DNA of 64,000 nt from Pelodera strongyloides (GCA_036852015.1 JAANDG010000574.1:1-64000), one strand, 5' to 3'; shown: positions 36,669-49,909, counted from the stretch's first letter. A program made the numbers and translations. Notes: a model not told the origin generated them from the letters alone.

Positions 36669-37981
36669 TTAGATGCATTGAGCCAAATCAGTGTTAGGAG
36701 CAGATTCCATAATGATTTTCTGCACCTAAAACAAAAAAAACATAATACAACTAAACTTTATATGTCAGGCTAGAACTCGAATGACTTTTGTGTTGCCCAT
36801 TAGAACACAGTTACATTTACTTCTTCTTTAAAACCGCTTTTTTCTCTCAATTTTGATGTTAATTTTTTTTGTGCATGATTTTATTTACTCGATTATTATG
36901 TTATTAACAAATATGCTTATTAAATAAAAAAAAGGCAGACCTCTTAATTTGGGATGATCCGATCCCCAACAAGGGACAAAATAGCACACTCCGTAGTGGT
37001 GAGCACGGCGCCTGCTCTCTCCATTTGCTTGAAAGCAATTGCCCTGAAAAAGTTCGAAATTTCTAAAATAAAGAGTTGATACGGTAAATGAGCTATATAA
37101 CATTACCTAACATTTATTTCTTTGACATACAAAGCAATGTATGCACATTGTTCTTGCTTCAGAAATACCTAATATACCAACATTGTCCAAAATGGCCAAC
37201 TTCCTACTGTACTTTACCTACGGAATATCCCCGATGAGAGTACCACATCTGGATGAGAGGAATCGTGTTTTAATATTCCCATTTCTCCATTACCTATTCT
37301 CCTGTGTTCTTCCACTGACTGCATCAGCTACAACATGGACGTCGAACCCTTTCTCGAGGAGGTCGAGGGTGGTATGCAGCACACAAACCTGCAAAGGGTT
37401 GGTTTTCGGTTTTTCTTCACGCGAAATATGGTGCACTGGATGTGACAAGTGGTTTTGTGCCACTGAATACTGATAACGACACGCTTATATATGCAAATGA
37501 TGATGCTTATGATCATTTCTACACTCATGACACAGTTGCACATTGAATACATGTTCAGAATCTCCGTCATGAGCTTCAAAATCCCGGCTATATCGATGTA
37601 AATATTGACCTGAGCTCGATTCCACAAATAATTACACTTTTCTTTCCTTGGATTTCCTTGAGTACAGGGTCGATGCACATGGAAAACTAAAATGTTCCCT
37701 TTTATCGAAAGAGAACACTTGTCGAACTGAGGATCCGACACGCGCTTGTGCAGACAGACAGACACATACACTCTTATTAAGAAAATTTTAAACTGAAACG
37801 CGCCTGCATCTTATCAAAGATGGGCACATCTCCTCCCTTCTTGATTCCCAATTCGGGAACGAGTGCCCCGAGACCCTTTGGGTAGTGTTCAGTCGCCACA
37901 ATTTTCATATCCAAAGTACGTGCTGCTTCAACAAGACGAGACGAAGTCTTCACGATCTCGGGGAAGAAAGCGATCTGCTTA
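36669..37981 (-). pseudogene. Isochorismatase-domain (ISOC1/2-like) gene, decayed
   Basis: Conserved blocks of the cysteine-hydrolase ISOC family lie in the correct order: 37800-37981 (QIAFFPEIVKTSSRL, ATEHYPKGLGALVPELG), 37294-37388 ([32 protein letters not shown]), 36941-37043 (MERAGAVLTTTECAILSLVG) and 36669-36725 (VQKIIMESAP). Breaks are visible. The block that should read FGIEAHV at 37568-37588 has two extra T bases and lacks a donor. In the exon at 36941 the sequence after SLVGD is out of frame with the expected HPKLRE and meets TAA, although the exon ends match in phase. No N-terminal exon with the usual catalytic-Asp start (LFVCDxQ) could be found. The long open frame over the first block is a remnant. 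Alternative explanations are assembly errors or unusual splicing. Confidence 0.65.
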
Positions 37982-38871
37982 CTGCAAAGGATAATTATCG
38001 TAATTGTCACATAATATAGTCTCCATGTTTGAAGACAGACAAATGCCAGATTAGGCCGTACCTGGCGCAACATGTTCCTGCAGCGAAAGTGTAGCAGATT
38101 ACTATTTGAAATAGATCCGTAGTTCAAAATCGCGCGGGAATGGGCAGGCATTTGCCAACTTGCGATAGGACAGGCCATAGAAGACAGCCAAAGATTGGAG
38201 CCTTTAGTTATAATATAGTTATAGCTTTACGTAGTTGAAGTTACGTGGCTTTAGAGGAAATTTGTTTGAAGCGGCGAAGCAGCCGCGAGAAGTTTCCCAT
38301 TACATCACACAATCTACTCTTCACTTACTATCAAATCAACCTACCTGAACTTCTGTTGAATATCACAGACGAACAGTGCGGTGTCCGAGGGTCGAACCCT
38401 ACTTACGCGAGAAGCAAATCTAGATTAAAAAGTACCATTATTTATTGTGAAAATGCAACAAATATCTCATCCACTCATGAAATCTCACTGTGACACACTT
38501 ATAACAAGTCATCACGATCCCAACATGTCCTATTTTTATATCAGTCAGGAAATAATAGGTTTCTATATTTTTATCACTTTACCAACAGAAAAAGGATAAA
38601 AATTACCTAACAGCCGTGAGGAACATGCGTATTACGTAGGACTTCTTCTATTCCGGAAGGGAACTGAGCACATGTTGAAGTTAATTTGAATAATAAATTT
38701 ATTCAGGAAACAAATTAGCATAAGAACATAATTAACGTAAATTATTGAGAACGTGAATTGAAAACGGTGAACTTTGGGAAATAACTGGAAATTAATTGCG
38801 GTCACATGACATGATTGCGTCAAAAAGCAAGCTCAAAACGAAAATAAAACAAAAACAAATAGAGAGAAAAA
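37982..38871. other. Spacer, possible remains of the 5' end of the ISOC gene
   Basis: An open minus-strand frame continues to 38178, but I see no family motif in it. Beyond that there is nothing recognisable. Confidence 0.4.
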
Positions 38872-38968
38872 GAGAGAAGAAAGAGAGGGAATAAGAGAGA
38901 GAGAGAGAGAGAGAGAGAAGAAAGAGAGGGAATTAAAGAGAGATAGAAATAGATAGAAAGAGAGGGAG
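38872..38968. repeat. (GA)n-rich tract
   Basis: Interrupted GA/GGA microsatellite. Confidence 0.9.
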
Positions 38969-39529
38969 ATGAATGATAAGAAGAAAGATATTTATTATTT
39001 ACTGTTTGCGTCTAAAAATAACTGTTGACATGTTATATTGTGCAGCTTCAAAATATTATAGATTATTTGACTTATTTCTTACGTGCAGTATTTAAACAAC
39101 CTAGGAAAAAGAAAGAAGAAGATATTTAAACAACTCACGGAAACCTACGATTAAGTCGTTTCTTTATTCAAACCATTGTCTCTTTATTCAGCTCTTTGTT
39201 GTTCAGTCGTCTGTTCCTGAGAGGTAACTGATGCGAGGATGAATCTTTTTCTTCTATCGATGTTATGGATTCTATAAACTTCAAACTCAATGCTTTGGAA
39301 AAATACTAATAATATCAAATTCAATTATTTTTTGAATCACAAATCACAAATGCAATTAATTGACAAGATTTGTTCCGTTGCACTATAGTACCTCTGCTTT
39401 TACTTTCTTCCTTGAAAACTGCAAATGTGTCCGTTTTGTATCGTTTTCCTCCGTGCGGACGTAATCCATTGGGTAATTGGGCTTCTGGCCCTAACACCTC
39501 TAAGTAATTTCTTCTGTCCTTGTCAAAGG

Positions 39530-39586
<57 letters not shown>

Positions 39587-41534
39587 TCCATGCTTTCCAA
39601 TGTTAATTTCACGCTTCGCCGACATACTTCGGACACCTTAAATAGTTTCGTACTTTCAAGACAACTCAAGACTTACGCTACACTATGCGTCATAGCATAA
39701 ACTTTCCTAACAAAAGAGTACCTGCCATTTGGAACTAATTAACTATATTGTAATATTGGTACTCACTAATTCTGAAGGCATCCAATTGGTTGTCAATTGA
39801 CTAATTAGAGAGTTGTACGTAAGTATAGTTAGTAGAAGAGTTGCCTCTTGTCATAATAATGATTGATATTCTCTCACTGTCACTCCACAAACTTCTCATT
39901 GAAAACGAACACCCGATAGACAGCCTTTTTACGACTTTTTTTTCACCTGCTTATTCCCCTTCTATATATTTTTACCTTTGATTTCAGACAGTTTTTAATT
40001 TAATATAGTTAAAAGTTTATGTGGTAAAAACTATTGTCTCAGACTCTTGCCGTAGTGTCTTGCCTGAAAACATGTGTCAAGCTTTTCTTTTGTGCCATGT
40101 TGTAGATTTCAACATCCCTTAATTTGCTAACATTTCGGGTGTTCAAATTCAGAGTCCTTTTTGTTTATGTTTCTTTTTATTGTTATTGTTGGGCACTTCA
40201 TAACTTGAATAATTATTTTTGCTTTCCCACTGCTCCCATACGTCATTCCATTCCCAGTGCTCTTATTCCCAATAACCCATTGTCCATCATTTCCCCATAG
40301 TTCTCAAACACAGTAAACCCATGCCCATCCCATAAAACATGTGATTTATTCATTATGACAGCATGCAGGTGGTCATGAAATGTCCATCCTAATTCACGTG
40401 TTCCGAATAATATATTTCTTTTCACATAGCATCCGTGTAGGTATTCCGCATTCACGGTTGAAAACATTCAACAAATCTATAATGTATTCTCCTTTTTTGA
40501 GAAATGTATGTGTAAACACTTGGAACAAGCCAAAAACGCGGTGAAATCCCCCTTTATCTCTTTGATTTATCGCAGCTTTTGTTGAAAACATAACGTTCAT
40601 AAATCATGGATGTAAGATACTGACACTGCGCCAATGTTATTATTTATTTTTGTTATGTGAAATATTATTTTTGGTCTAGACAAAAACTGTTATTTTAATG
40701 TGCTAACTTCCGTTACAAATTATGATTAACTTAAATTTCCTATCATCACTAACAGTTGTTTATAGCGGTATAGCGTGTGGTTTCGAACATATGCTGGAAC
40801 TAGTCCTTTATATGCAAATTTCTGTGTCCGACTGTCGGTACGGATCTGCTAGGTCAGAAGTCTAGTGTCTATAATGTGTCCTCGGTCCAAGTCCAAACTG
40901 CTCTTCGTTACCAAATAGGTTCATATAATGTTTGATGGTTTTTGTGCAACGTGTCGTGGGCCCCCAAAATAGTTGGCATTTAGTGTGTGTATAGAGTGAC
41001 TCGATTCCATGCAATGCATATTAAATGTGCGCCCAGAATTGGGACCTAACATATACATGAGCAAATGAAGTTTTGATTCGGTAGAAGGTTATATCATCCA
41101 CTTTTAAACATATTCTCACTTTTAATTATTAAATTTAGCTAAACGTAGAAAAAAGCATCTTCAGCCTTTCAAACTGAACAAGCGCGTTTGAGATTCCGAT
41201 GAATTTTTATTTTGTGGCGGATGTTTTCATGAATCGAAAAGAATATTTCGATTATTTAATACGAATGTAAAATATAAGTTAAAACCAGTGCTTGATTTCA
41301 AAAATGTGTATTTCAGAATTTCAATGTTCAAAAATTGTAAAACCAGCACCCGTATTGAACGTCCCAAATCAATACTGATAATTTTATTTTATTTAAAAAG
41401 TTCTTGTAATCTAGAAACACCCTACTAATCTAACCACTAAATCTCTCGTGTAAGGGTCTCCCATTTAAAAAGCACCTGTTGCCCATCTTTATTTCACTGG
41501 ACTCTCTCTATCATTTTTTATCTATGTCCCTCTG

Positions 41535-41578
<44 letters not shown>

Positions 41579-41671
41579 CGCATTTCTGCAGCTTTTTTTC
41601 TGTCCTATTTAATCCTCAGGCCAAAAACAACGTTTAGTGAAGAAGCTGAAACTTTTGTAGAAAATTCTAAG
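38969..41671. other. Gene-poor AT-rich region
   Basis: Contains a (CT)n tract at 39539-39590 and another at 41538-41573. Minus-strand frames at 40243-40600 overlap in two phases and look somewhat protein-like, but they have no motif I can name. No exon chain was found. Confidence 0.45.
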
Positions 41672-41693
41672 GTGAGCTGATCCCTTTAACGTT
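41672..41693. mobile_element. Solo end of MITE family F
   Basis: AAGGTGAGCTGATCCCTTTAA matches the right terminus of the element at 46454-46815 exactly. Confidence 0.7.
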
Positions 41694-42064
41694 ACGTACT
41701 TATTTTCCATATTGATTGTAAACTAAATTTGCACAAGAATTCGTTTTCTTATATGTATGCCCATCCCAGAGCCCCTAGACCGCTCCACCAACATAGCTGC
41801 ACAGCTATAGCTATAAGTATAATGATGGTGTTCGAATTATTCGTAATATGGATATCACCGCGAGTTGGCCTACAAGAGGCGTGAATAGTGAATACTGCGC
41901 TTTAAACCCATTTGGCAACGAGGCGGCGTACAAAGTGCATGTAGAATAGTTGAAAGTCCGCCAACAGTCAAGTTGAGGAAAAGTCTGCACTTTCTAGTTC
42001 AATCATGCATCCACTTTATAATCAGCCCTTGTCTCCTGAAATATTCCCCAATTTGTGAAGTCGT

Positions 42065-42194
42065 GAGGCCATATTCACCACTCAATTCCCCATGGGAAAT
42101 TCCCCGTCTTTCTCTTTGCGTGTCTCATTTCAGTATGCTATTTTCTGTCCCCAGGGAATATTTCCCGAGGGAATCGGAGTGGTGAATATGGCCT
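42065..42194. mobile_element. Short palindromic element, family E
   Basis: GAGGCCATATTCACCACTC and GAGTGGTGAATATGGCCT are perfect inverted ends, with ATTCCCCATGGGAAATTCCC inside mirrored by GGGAATATTTCCC. About 130 bp. A diverged copy lies at 30497-30613. Confidence 0.8.
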
Positions 42195-42337
42195 ATCCTA
42201 TGATCTAATTCCACCCGGGAAGGATCCTCTAAATGTTGCCTTGAATAGTTGTCAATGTTCCTTCCACCTTTCAAAATCTTGTCACTTCCACAAATTTTTT
42301 TTCTTTTTGCTTTTCGGGAGGTTGAGAGGTAGAGAAA

Positions 42338-42340
42338 GAG

Positions 42341-42407
<67 letters not shown>

Positions 42408-42433
42408 AAGAGAGAGAGAAGGACAGAGTGAAG
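42338..42433. repeat. (GA)n microsatellite
   Basis: Long GA repeat producing spurious Glu/Arg and Ser/Leu frames. Confidence 0.95.
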
Positions 42434-45400
42434 AGAGGGACAGAGAGAGGGAAAAGAAAGAAACATGTTAATCTTGTCCTTGGCTGCCGAAAACACATGT
42501 TCCCATTTTGTGTCATTCATTTTCATTCGTATTTATTCCCTGATCGCTTATCCGAGAAGGCTCATCTTCTTGGATTTCTGTCCCATTATCCCTCCCCTTT
42601 AATCACTAGAAAAGTGCCTTGTTGATGAGCATTCAGAGATTTTCTAATCATTTTTGTCATCCAATCATCTTAGGATATTACGAAGTTTGCAGAACATTAC
42701 GGTTTCCCAAGTTATGTTTCATTAAATTTTAGGTAATTTATTCCTTTGTCATGATATATTGTAGCCTGTAGCTAGACGTAGTCTAATAGATTTAGCATCC
42801 CTTTAGTTTTAGTGCAATCTTTTCAAACGGAATTCGAAAATAAGCTCGAAGATCTATTTATTCAATACAAGTGCGATAAGCCCTTCATACTAACACTTTT
42901 CTTTCAAAAATTATCGTGAAATTATAATGCGATTAAAATTTGCATATATAGCTTTGAAATCTGCAGTTTTATGGTATACATATGCGTTGAGCGCATAGGA
43001 AAAAAGTTGTCTAGGGCGAATAATGGTCAAATTTAGTTTGTATATATTGTAATAAAAATGCTTGATAGTCATTATGAACGTATCGTAAATATAGGTTTAT
43101 TTTGATGGGCCTGTCCCTTTAATCCGATCGTATTTTGGCAACTCAAGGACTTTTTTTAGACTTCATACCTACCGTTTATTGAAAATTTATAATTTGTTCC
43201 ACTTTCCATTTTTTCTCGTGGTTCCATATTTATGAGCGTTTTCCATGTCTCAACAATACATTACAGAAGTTTTATCATATCATCAGCAATACAATTGCCT
43301 CTTACTTCTTACAATTATATCAGTACATACACCCTACTTCAGCCATGCGTAACGCCTCCCAGTATTAAATATTTCCCTTTTTTGTAAGCAGATATTTCCT
43401 AAAATGTTCCAATTAAGCTTTCATGTCCTATTCCTGAGAAGATCCCAGAGTTCTCGGATTTCAACAATAAAATGCAAATGTTTGACATAACATCGACCTT
43501 TTGGAATATTTCAGCATGAAGGCAGACTTTAGCTTCGCGAACAAAATTCTAATATTTACATTTTATTGATCAGCTCAAGTCCAAAGCAAAGATCAAGTAT
43601 TGCTCAGACGGTGAATTTTTTTTAATTGAGACTATGCAGCACTTGCTTTATATGCTGCAAGGCTTGTTCAAGGCCAAGTGGATAGATACACATTAAAAAT
43701 TCCATTTTAAATTTACGGCCTTTGTAGCTCCCTTTTTGTGAAAAGTCGAGCCAAAATCCTTCTTTTCATAATTTTCTTGTATATTCTTTTGTTGTGAGTT
43801 TCCACAGATTTCTTGAACTTTGGCTGGATTTCGGGGTTTTCTTTATTTTGAATTTTCTATTTTTTTGTCTGATGAACATTTGATACACATGTATTTATTA
43901 GATCGCTTCTGTGCAACATAATTGTCCAGTAATAACCTTCTTACGTTCTGGCAGATAGTTCGTTCTTAGTAGTCCAGCGTAGTGTAGCTAATCCCAGTAT
44001 TAGTTGTGGGCAACGTTGGTCCTGCACAGGGCCAAGTAACCCCCCAAGAGATGCCGTATTCCCGTTTGGTCCACATTCTTTACTTAATCAAATAGACCCT
44101 TTTCTTTCGAAGGACACCACATGGACCCCCATTAACACCCATACCCTTTCACAATAAACCATTCATCTCCTAGATTATATCCATATATATTTTGCGGAAA
44201 ATTTGAAAAACACATACTTCACTCTCATTTTATACTCGTTAGTTGGATGGAAAAGCATAAGGAACTATCCTTTTTTTATCGATCACACTGTATTGTGTTT
44301 CTGTGTTTTTGTTTTTGTTTGATGTAGCAAGTAATACTGTCCCTAGTCCCTAAGGGCCAAAAACAGGGAGCTTGAAAAACGTAACAAGCGACCTTGCCAA
44401 TACTCTGAAATAAAATTCCATAATTCTATAGAACTATGTTCTACTCGTGCATTTTGCCACCTCCATGCTTTGAATTCTGAGGTATATTTATTGAAAAACA
44501 CATCCTTGAGGTTTATTTAATATCATACACACCATAAGTCCTAAAATAACTTTTCGCATATAAAAGTCATGGATCATATGTGGGAAGGGAATCTCTAATG
44601 GCTACTTTCCTAAGGGCGTAATTTGATGTGATTCCGACTCTAATTCTGGGGTTTTGGGTACAAATTCTCGTGTTAGGGCGAGGTCTAATGATGCCCCTGT
44701 GGAGTCCAATGGCTATATAAGACTCGGAACCGAAACGAGCGTTTATCAAGTTAGGACGCGTCGTTGCCCTTCTAACATGAGAAGGAGAACCAGAAAAGGG
44801 GAACCACGCAGTGCTTCACTGATTATTTTAAACTTTTTCCTCAAGAAATTATAGTGATTGTCAAGAAATTACATGCACTGTGCACTTTGAAGCGGTATGA
44901 CAAGTGGTTTGCATTATGCATCTTAGTATGCAATTATGCCGGAAATGCGCAAAAGGGCACAGTAATTTGCATACATTGATAAATAATTTGCATACATTGA
45001 AGTGCAGTTGACAGCACATGTTTCAAATCACGTGGCATACTGCTTGAAAGTCTAACCATACGCTAAACCTAGAGTCCATACAAGACTGGATTCCAACCTA
45101 TGAACTCTTGAATATGAATAATTTGAATACTATAATCCTTGCACAAGTATGAATATTCAAGTTTGAGCAGGCAACTTTTCTATTCTTCTCTTCTTTTGCA
45201 TTGAAAGAAGCCCTTCTTTTGTCTGAGTGAATGTAATCAGATTTAGCCCATCTCCTTTTCTTTCTACCTCATCTCAAATACTTAAATAGGGTAGGAGACT
45301 CGAGATGTTCATTTTAATTTTACTTCTTTATTTCTAATCATTATGAATTTGGCGGCTTTCACTTTCTTCTATAAGTCTTCATTTTATTACTAGTGTCTCC

Positions 45401-46260
45401 GTTCACGTGGTCTCTGTTTTAGTCAACTTTCAAGCTCCAAATCTCTAAACCCAATAGGAGGCACATTTCTTTAGACTTGTTTCAGAGAAGAATATTCTCT
45501 CATTGTTTTAAACAAAAAACAACAGACGGATCATTTCATACCTAAAAGTTGGAAGTGAAAGTGACACATCAAAACCACCCATATTTGTCACACATTATTG
45601 GTGCTTTAGAATAGAGCAAAGGGGCCTTTTACCCTTATATCCTTATGGCCTAGCATGCCCCAAAACCTCGTAAAATTCTTAAAAAGCTTTTAGCGAAGAA
45701 TTGGTAGTTTACATAAGGATCAATGCATGTCTGGCTGGAAACCAAAATACCCTTCTATCATAAAATCACCAAGAATTGGTAATTTTCAAGAGTTAATCTT
45801 ATGATTATGAGAGTTCAAAAATCTGTGACAAATTTTTGTCCTTTTTTTATCACTTACGAGACAGAGTTAATCTCAGATCTCCTAATAATCATGGGGGATA
45901 AACATCCAAAAAATAACATATATTACGATTACTTGATTGGTATAATCCTTGTTTTTTACGTCTATAAAAATAGGTCCTGCATGTTAGCTTCATGACTTCA
46001 TCTTTGCTACAGAACGTTACTCTTCCCAACTTCCGCAAACAACAATTTTTATTTATGCTCAAATCAGAACGTTAATAAAAGTAATTTTTTTGTAAGTAGT
46101 AGAAACGCTAATTCTAAACAAGAGATGATATATTTACAAACAAAGATTAGTTCCCTCTTTTTTGTTTATTTTATGTTCGATGCGCACTGCGAATGTTCTC
46201 TTTTTGCTTTCCTTCTTGGCGAAATTTTATAGGACAACAACAAATTGCTACTTGTAAAGC
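42434..46260. other. Gene-poor AT-rich region
   Basis: I could not build any spliced coding model here on either strand, and I see no RNA gene or repeat family shared with the rest of the window. Confidence 0.45.
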
Positions 46261-46457
46261 TTAAAGCGAGATGCCGTCCGGTGTTTGAAACGCATTCTTA
46301 TGCACCATTCTTATGCATCAGCATTCTTATGCACCATATGCAAATGAACATAAATTAGAATAAAAAATTGAGCTAAATTTCGAGCTAATTAGCGTAAATA
46401 CGTAAGAGTTCAGTTGTCCACGATGCGCTTCAAGAACCGGATGGTATTTCGCTTTAA
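46261..46457. mobile_element. TTAA MITE, family C
   Basis: TTAAAGCGAGATGCCGTCCGG / CCGGATGGTATTTCGCTTTAA. It contains an extra duplication of GCATTCTTATGCACCAT. Its right TTAA is also the left TTAA of the next element. Confidence 0.85.
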
Positions 46458-46815
46458 AGGGAACAGCTCACCTTAAATTGTGTCTGTTTTTTTTGTTTCT
46501 TTATTTTCTATAAGGGATAGTAAAAATTTGGAATAGAAAAAGTAGTGTTGAATTTCAATACTCACGAAGATATTGGGTGATAAAGTGGTGGATTGATCGG
46601 CCGAAATGCAAAAAGGGCAATTGTCCTGCCTTGTTTGTATAGGATAATTGCCCTTTTTGCATTTCGGCCCGATCAATCCACCACTTTATCACCCAATATC
46701 TTCGTGAGTATTGAAATTGAACACTACTTTTTCTATTCCAAATTTTTATTATCCCTTATAGAAAATAAAGAAACAAAAAAAACAGACGCAATTTAAGGTG
46801 AGCTGATCCCTTTAA
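46454..46815. mobile_element. Long palindromic TTAA MITE, family F
   Basis: TTAAAGGGAACAGCTCACCTT on the left and AAGGTGAGCTGATCCCTTTAA on the right, with arms of about 170 bp that pair almost perfectly around a short centre (CCTGCCTTGTTTGTATAGG). Partial copies lie at 36236-36360 and 41672-41693. Confidence 0.9.
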
Positions 46816-47757
46816 AATCCTTCATAATTGTCAATAACTATTAATTCTGAAATAGTTCTTCTGTAAAGGAACATTGAATTTCTAAATGTTCGTTGCTAAG
46901 TGCATCAATTTTGTGTACGCTTTGTTGAATTGGTGCTTGCCCTATGCCCTATTTTCTGCTAATATTATGTCTCCGTTATTTTTACTATATGTAGTTTGGT
47001 GAACTTTTCGAGAAATTACTGTGCCATTTTGTTTAGCATCCTTTTTTTTTTTTAGCTTATTTTAATCACACATCTACATCTTTTAGAACCAACTCCCTAC
47101 GGTTTCAAGTTTCAACTCAGGTGTTTGAGATTTTTTTATAAATATAATATTCGAGTAGCCCACATGTACTTGAAATCCATCCAAAATAATTTACATTTTC
47201 TGTTCAAGAATTATTATTATTGCCAAATCCCTAACCTTCCAAAGTACCACTCAGACACGCGAATTTTGTGTGCAAGGGAATTTAATGACGGGTTTTTGGA
47301 TAAAACATTGGTACATACGATTTTATTTCCGATTATTTTATGTGATTTATTGTTTCAGGCATGTCCGTCAACTGTATTATATATCATTATCATCTTTGCT
47401 TCCACTTCCAAATAGTAAATAGTACAGAAACCAATTAAATTTAAATCGCATTTATAAGATTTTGTAAAAGTAGGGTTTCTTTTAAGAAAATTCAATTTAT
47501 TTAATTTATTTACTCGAAGCTTCGAGAATTGTCCGTAAAACATATTATTGAATAATTTGTCGAAAAGCCATTTTGACTTTCTTTAAAAATAGAAAGTATA
47601 TCTTACACCCGTTCATTTCCTTTTAACTTCTAATCTACATATTTATTGTGCTCCAATTTTCCGTGATTTGCTATATTTTCTTGATTTTTTTATTTCAAAG
47701 TGTAGGCAATATTTTCTACTTTTATTTACACTATTAAAATATTCCAGGAATGTGGAT
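46816..47757. other. Upstream region of the Ly6-like gene
   Basis: AT-rich, no exon seen. ATTCCAG ends at 47747, a likely spliced-leader acceptor; an ATG at 47750 would open a four-codon upstream ORF just ahead of the main start. Confidence 0.45.
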
Positions 47758-49235
47758 ATGCTAACTTTTCGCTCGTTTTTACTGCTAATTTTCACAGCAA
47801 TTCCGCCGATTTTCTCAATAAATTGCTATTCGTGTGCGAATGATTTTGTTGTTTGGGTAAGTTTTATCATATATAATTTGTAAGTAAATTAAAACAAATA
47901 AGCCCAAAATCGTGTTTGTCTTCCATTACTAACGTACTAATGCATATTAGGCTGAAAGTTATTTCATGGATACTATTAATTATAAATGTTAATATTTCTA
48001 ATAAACATGTTTAAAAAAACCTAATGTTGAAAATACACAGCTCAAATCAAAATTGATCGCTAGCGTTACGTACGTACAAACATTTGTTGCAGCAATGGCG
48101 ACACTTCTTTTTGAAGCGGAATTACGCTCTGACCGCTTCCGATGCAGAATGCGTGCTAAGGGATTACAAACCAGATACTAGACACACTTGTTACTCCACT
48201 TGTTTCATTTTTTACTTGAATGCCACGGATAAAGTCACAGGCCGGACGAGGACGCTAGGTCAGTTGTTTCACTTTTTTTTGGTTATATTTTTTTTGGTTG
48301 AACTAATCATAAAACAAAAATACGTTTTCATAGTTATGTGTAACTCCGTGTTGGTTCCAACAAAATAAATTCCACCTTGATGACTAGTAAAAACCATGTT
48401 TTAGTTTTTTTTTGGAGCAACTTCACTCCCATTTATTGCTAATATGGTACAGAAGGGCACATAATGGAACACGTTTTGGCATAATACATGAGAATGATGT
48501 TGTTCCAGCGAACATTCCCAAACCACGCGCCGTTCCGCTTCAAACAAGCCTTGGTGTAAATGTCTTGTTTATATTTGAGGAGTTGGACGTGGTTGTTCTT
48601 CACAATTCCTCACAGATGATCAACATCTACACCTCGGACTGGGAAGTCACTCAAAAGCATCCCACGTGGGGGAATATCTACCCAGTGAATTTGATAAGGT
48701 TGTTTATTGCGAATGTTAATCAGAAGTTATTTTTCGTTAGTATAATTTAGGTACACTGAAGAATAATGAGGAACATGTCAGTGTGCATATCGCCCTTCCA
48801 CAGCTTTCCATTTACACACCGACGCCTCTTGCCCTAACTAACCGTTATTAAAATAACAGGAAACATACCGCCTTTTATTTTTACCTCGTTATTTTTTTTA
48901 TGCCAAATACAAACGAAATGGTAGAGGAAACCACATACACTGACTTTCTAAGCATTCGGAATTGTTTTCAATTGTTGTGAAAGCTTTATTGAAATACAAT
49001 ATATTTTCAGTACGATATCTACGAGCATTGGTGTTTTTGTGCGACCGACGATTGCAATAAACAGAGCTGCTATGCGGCACCATTCGGGGATGACACTTCT
49101 TATTTAGCCCGGAGGATAGCTTATGCTAATTCACATTCTTACTGGCGATATAAGCATTCTACGAGATTATCGGCAATTATTCCCACATTTGCATACGTAA
49201 CAATACTGATGTATATTTTGCATATGGTACCGTAA
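47758..49235 (+). CDS. Ly6/uPAR-type (ODR-2/HOT-like) cell-surface protein
   Basis: Five exons give 205 aa: 47758-47856, 48093-48258, 48509-48553, 48616-48698, 49011-49235. A signal peptide (MLTFRSFLLLIFTAIPPIFS) leads into INCYSCANDF, the N-terminal Cys-x-x-Cys of the three-finger fold. Middle cysteines are in DAECVLRD and TCYSTC, and the closing CFCATDDCNKQSC matches the CxC...DDCN signature of nematode ODR-2-type Ly6 proteins. A hydrophobic C-terminus (AIIPTFAYVTILMYILHMVP) at the very end suggests GPI anchoring. Such proteins sit on the outer surface of neurons and other cells; ODR-2 affects olfaction in C. elegans. Exons 3 and 4 were chosen because they alone keep phases 1,1,0 to the final exon; their sequence shows no Ly6 cysteine, so this part is the least certain. 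Confidence 0.78.
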
Positions 49236-49909
49236 GGACTATGTTCTTTACAGATGCAACGTATATAGCACTGTTCGTCAAAACTGGATGAAGAATTCCG
49301 TAAAACAATTGCAATTGCCTTTCTGGTTCACATATCATTGTGATAATATTGATACCTTACTTAGAAACTTAGAACTAAAACCTAAAATCAACCCAGAGAT
49401 TCGGATGTTTTGGTAATAAAATAAATTTCGTGATCTGTAATCGTTTTTCCGTTTATCAGAACGCGTCTGAAATTAGGTCCGCTTATTAATTTCGTTCTAG
49501 AAATTACACAGTAATTGGCAAAACCTTTTAATTTTAAGTCGTGTCATTGTTTTTTGTGTATTAAAATTTTCCAATGCTGCTGTAAGTTGTTTACTTGTTA
49601 CTTGTTTGTAGTATTGTTTTTAATGCTTTAATAAATTTCAGGGAATATAATAGTTTAATGTGTTAATATTTTTGCTAGTTTGACATAAATATTAATAAAT
49701 TATTTTAAACCCAAGTTGGTGTTTCGTTAATGACATCCAGTTTTTTGACAGTGCCTCAGTAACAAGGTAGTTAAAATGTTTGAATGAATGACAAAGGATG
49801 CCCTTCACATATTTTGTTGCACACTTTCCTCAAAAGCATTATCAATTCACTAATCAATTTTTCTCTCTAACTATCGAGGCCAAACTATTTATGCTTTAAC
49901 CACATATGG
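49236..49909. other. Downstream flank of the Ly6-like gene
   Basis: AATAAA hexamers occur near 49420. Nothing else recognised. Confidence 0.45.

Noticed and set aside
40243..40600. Two overlapping minus-strand frames with protein-like composition
   Set aside because: No recognised domain, no signal peptide and no consistent splice chain; kept only as a remark in the spacer entry.
46473..46796. Mirror-image 67-codon frames on the two strands
   Set aside because: They are the two arms of the family F palindrome.
48412..48750. 112-codon frame in the Ly6-like gene
   Set aside because: It crosses good splice sites and is out of phase with the flanking Ly6 exons; the spliced model with phases 1,1,0 explains the region better.
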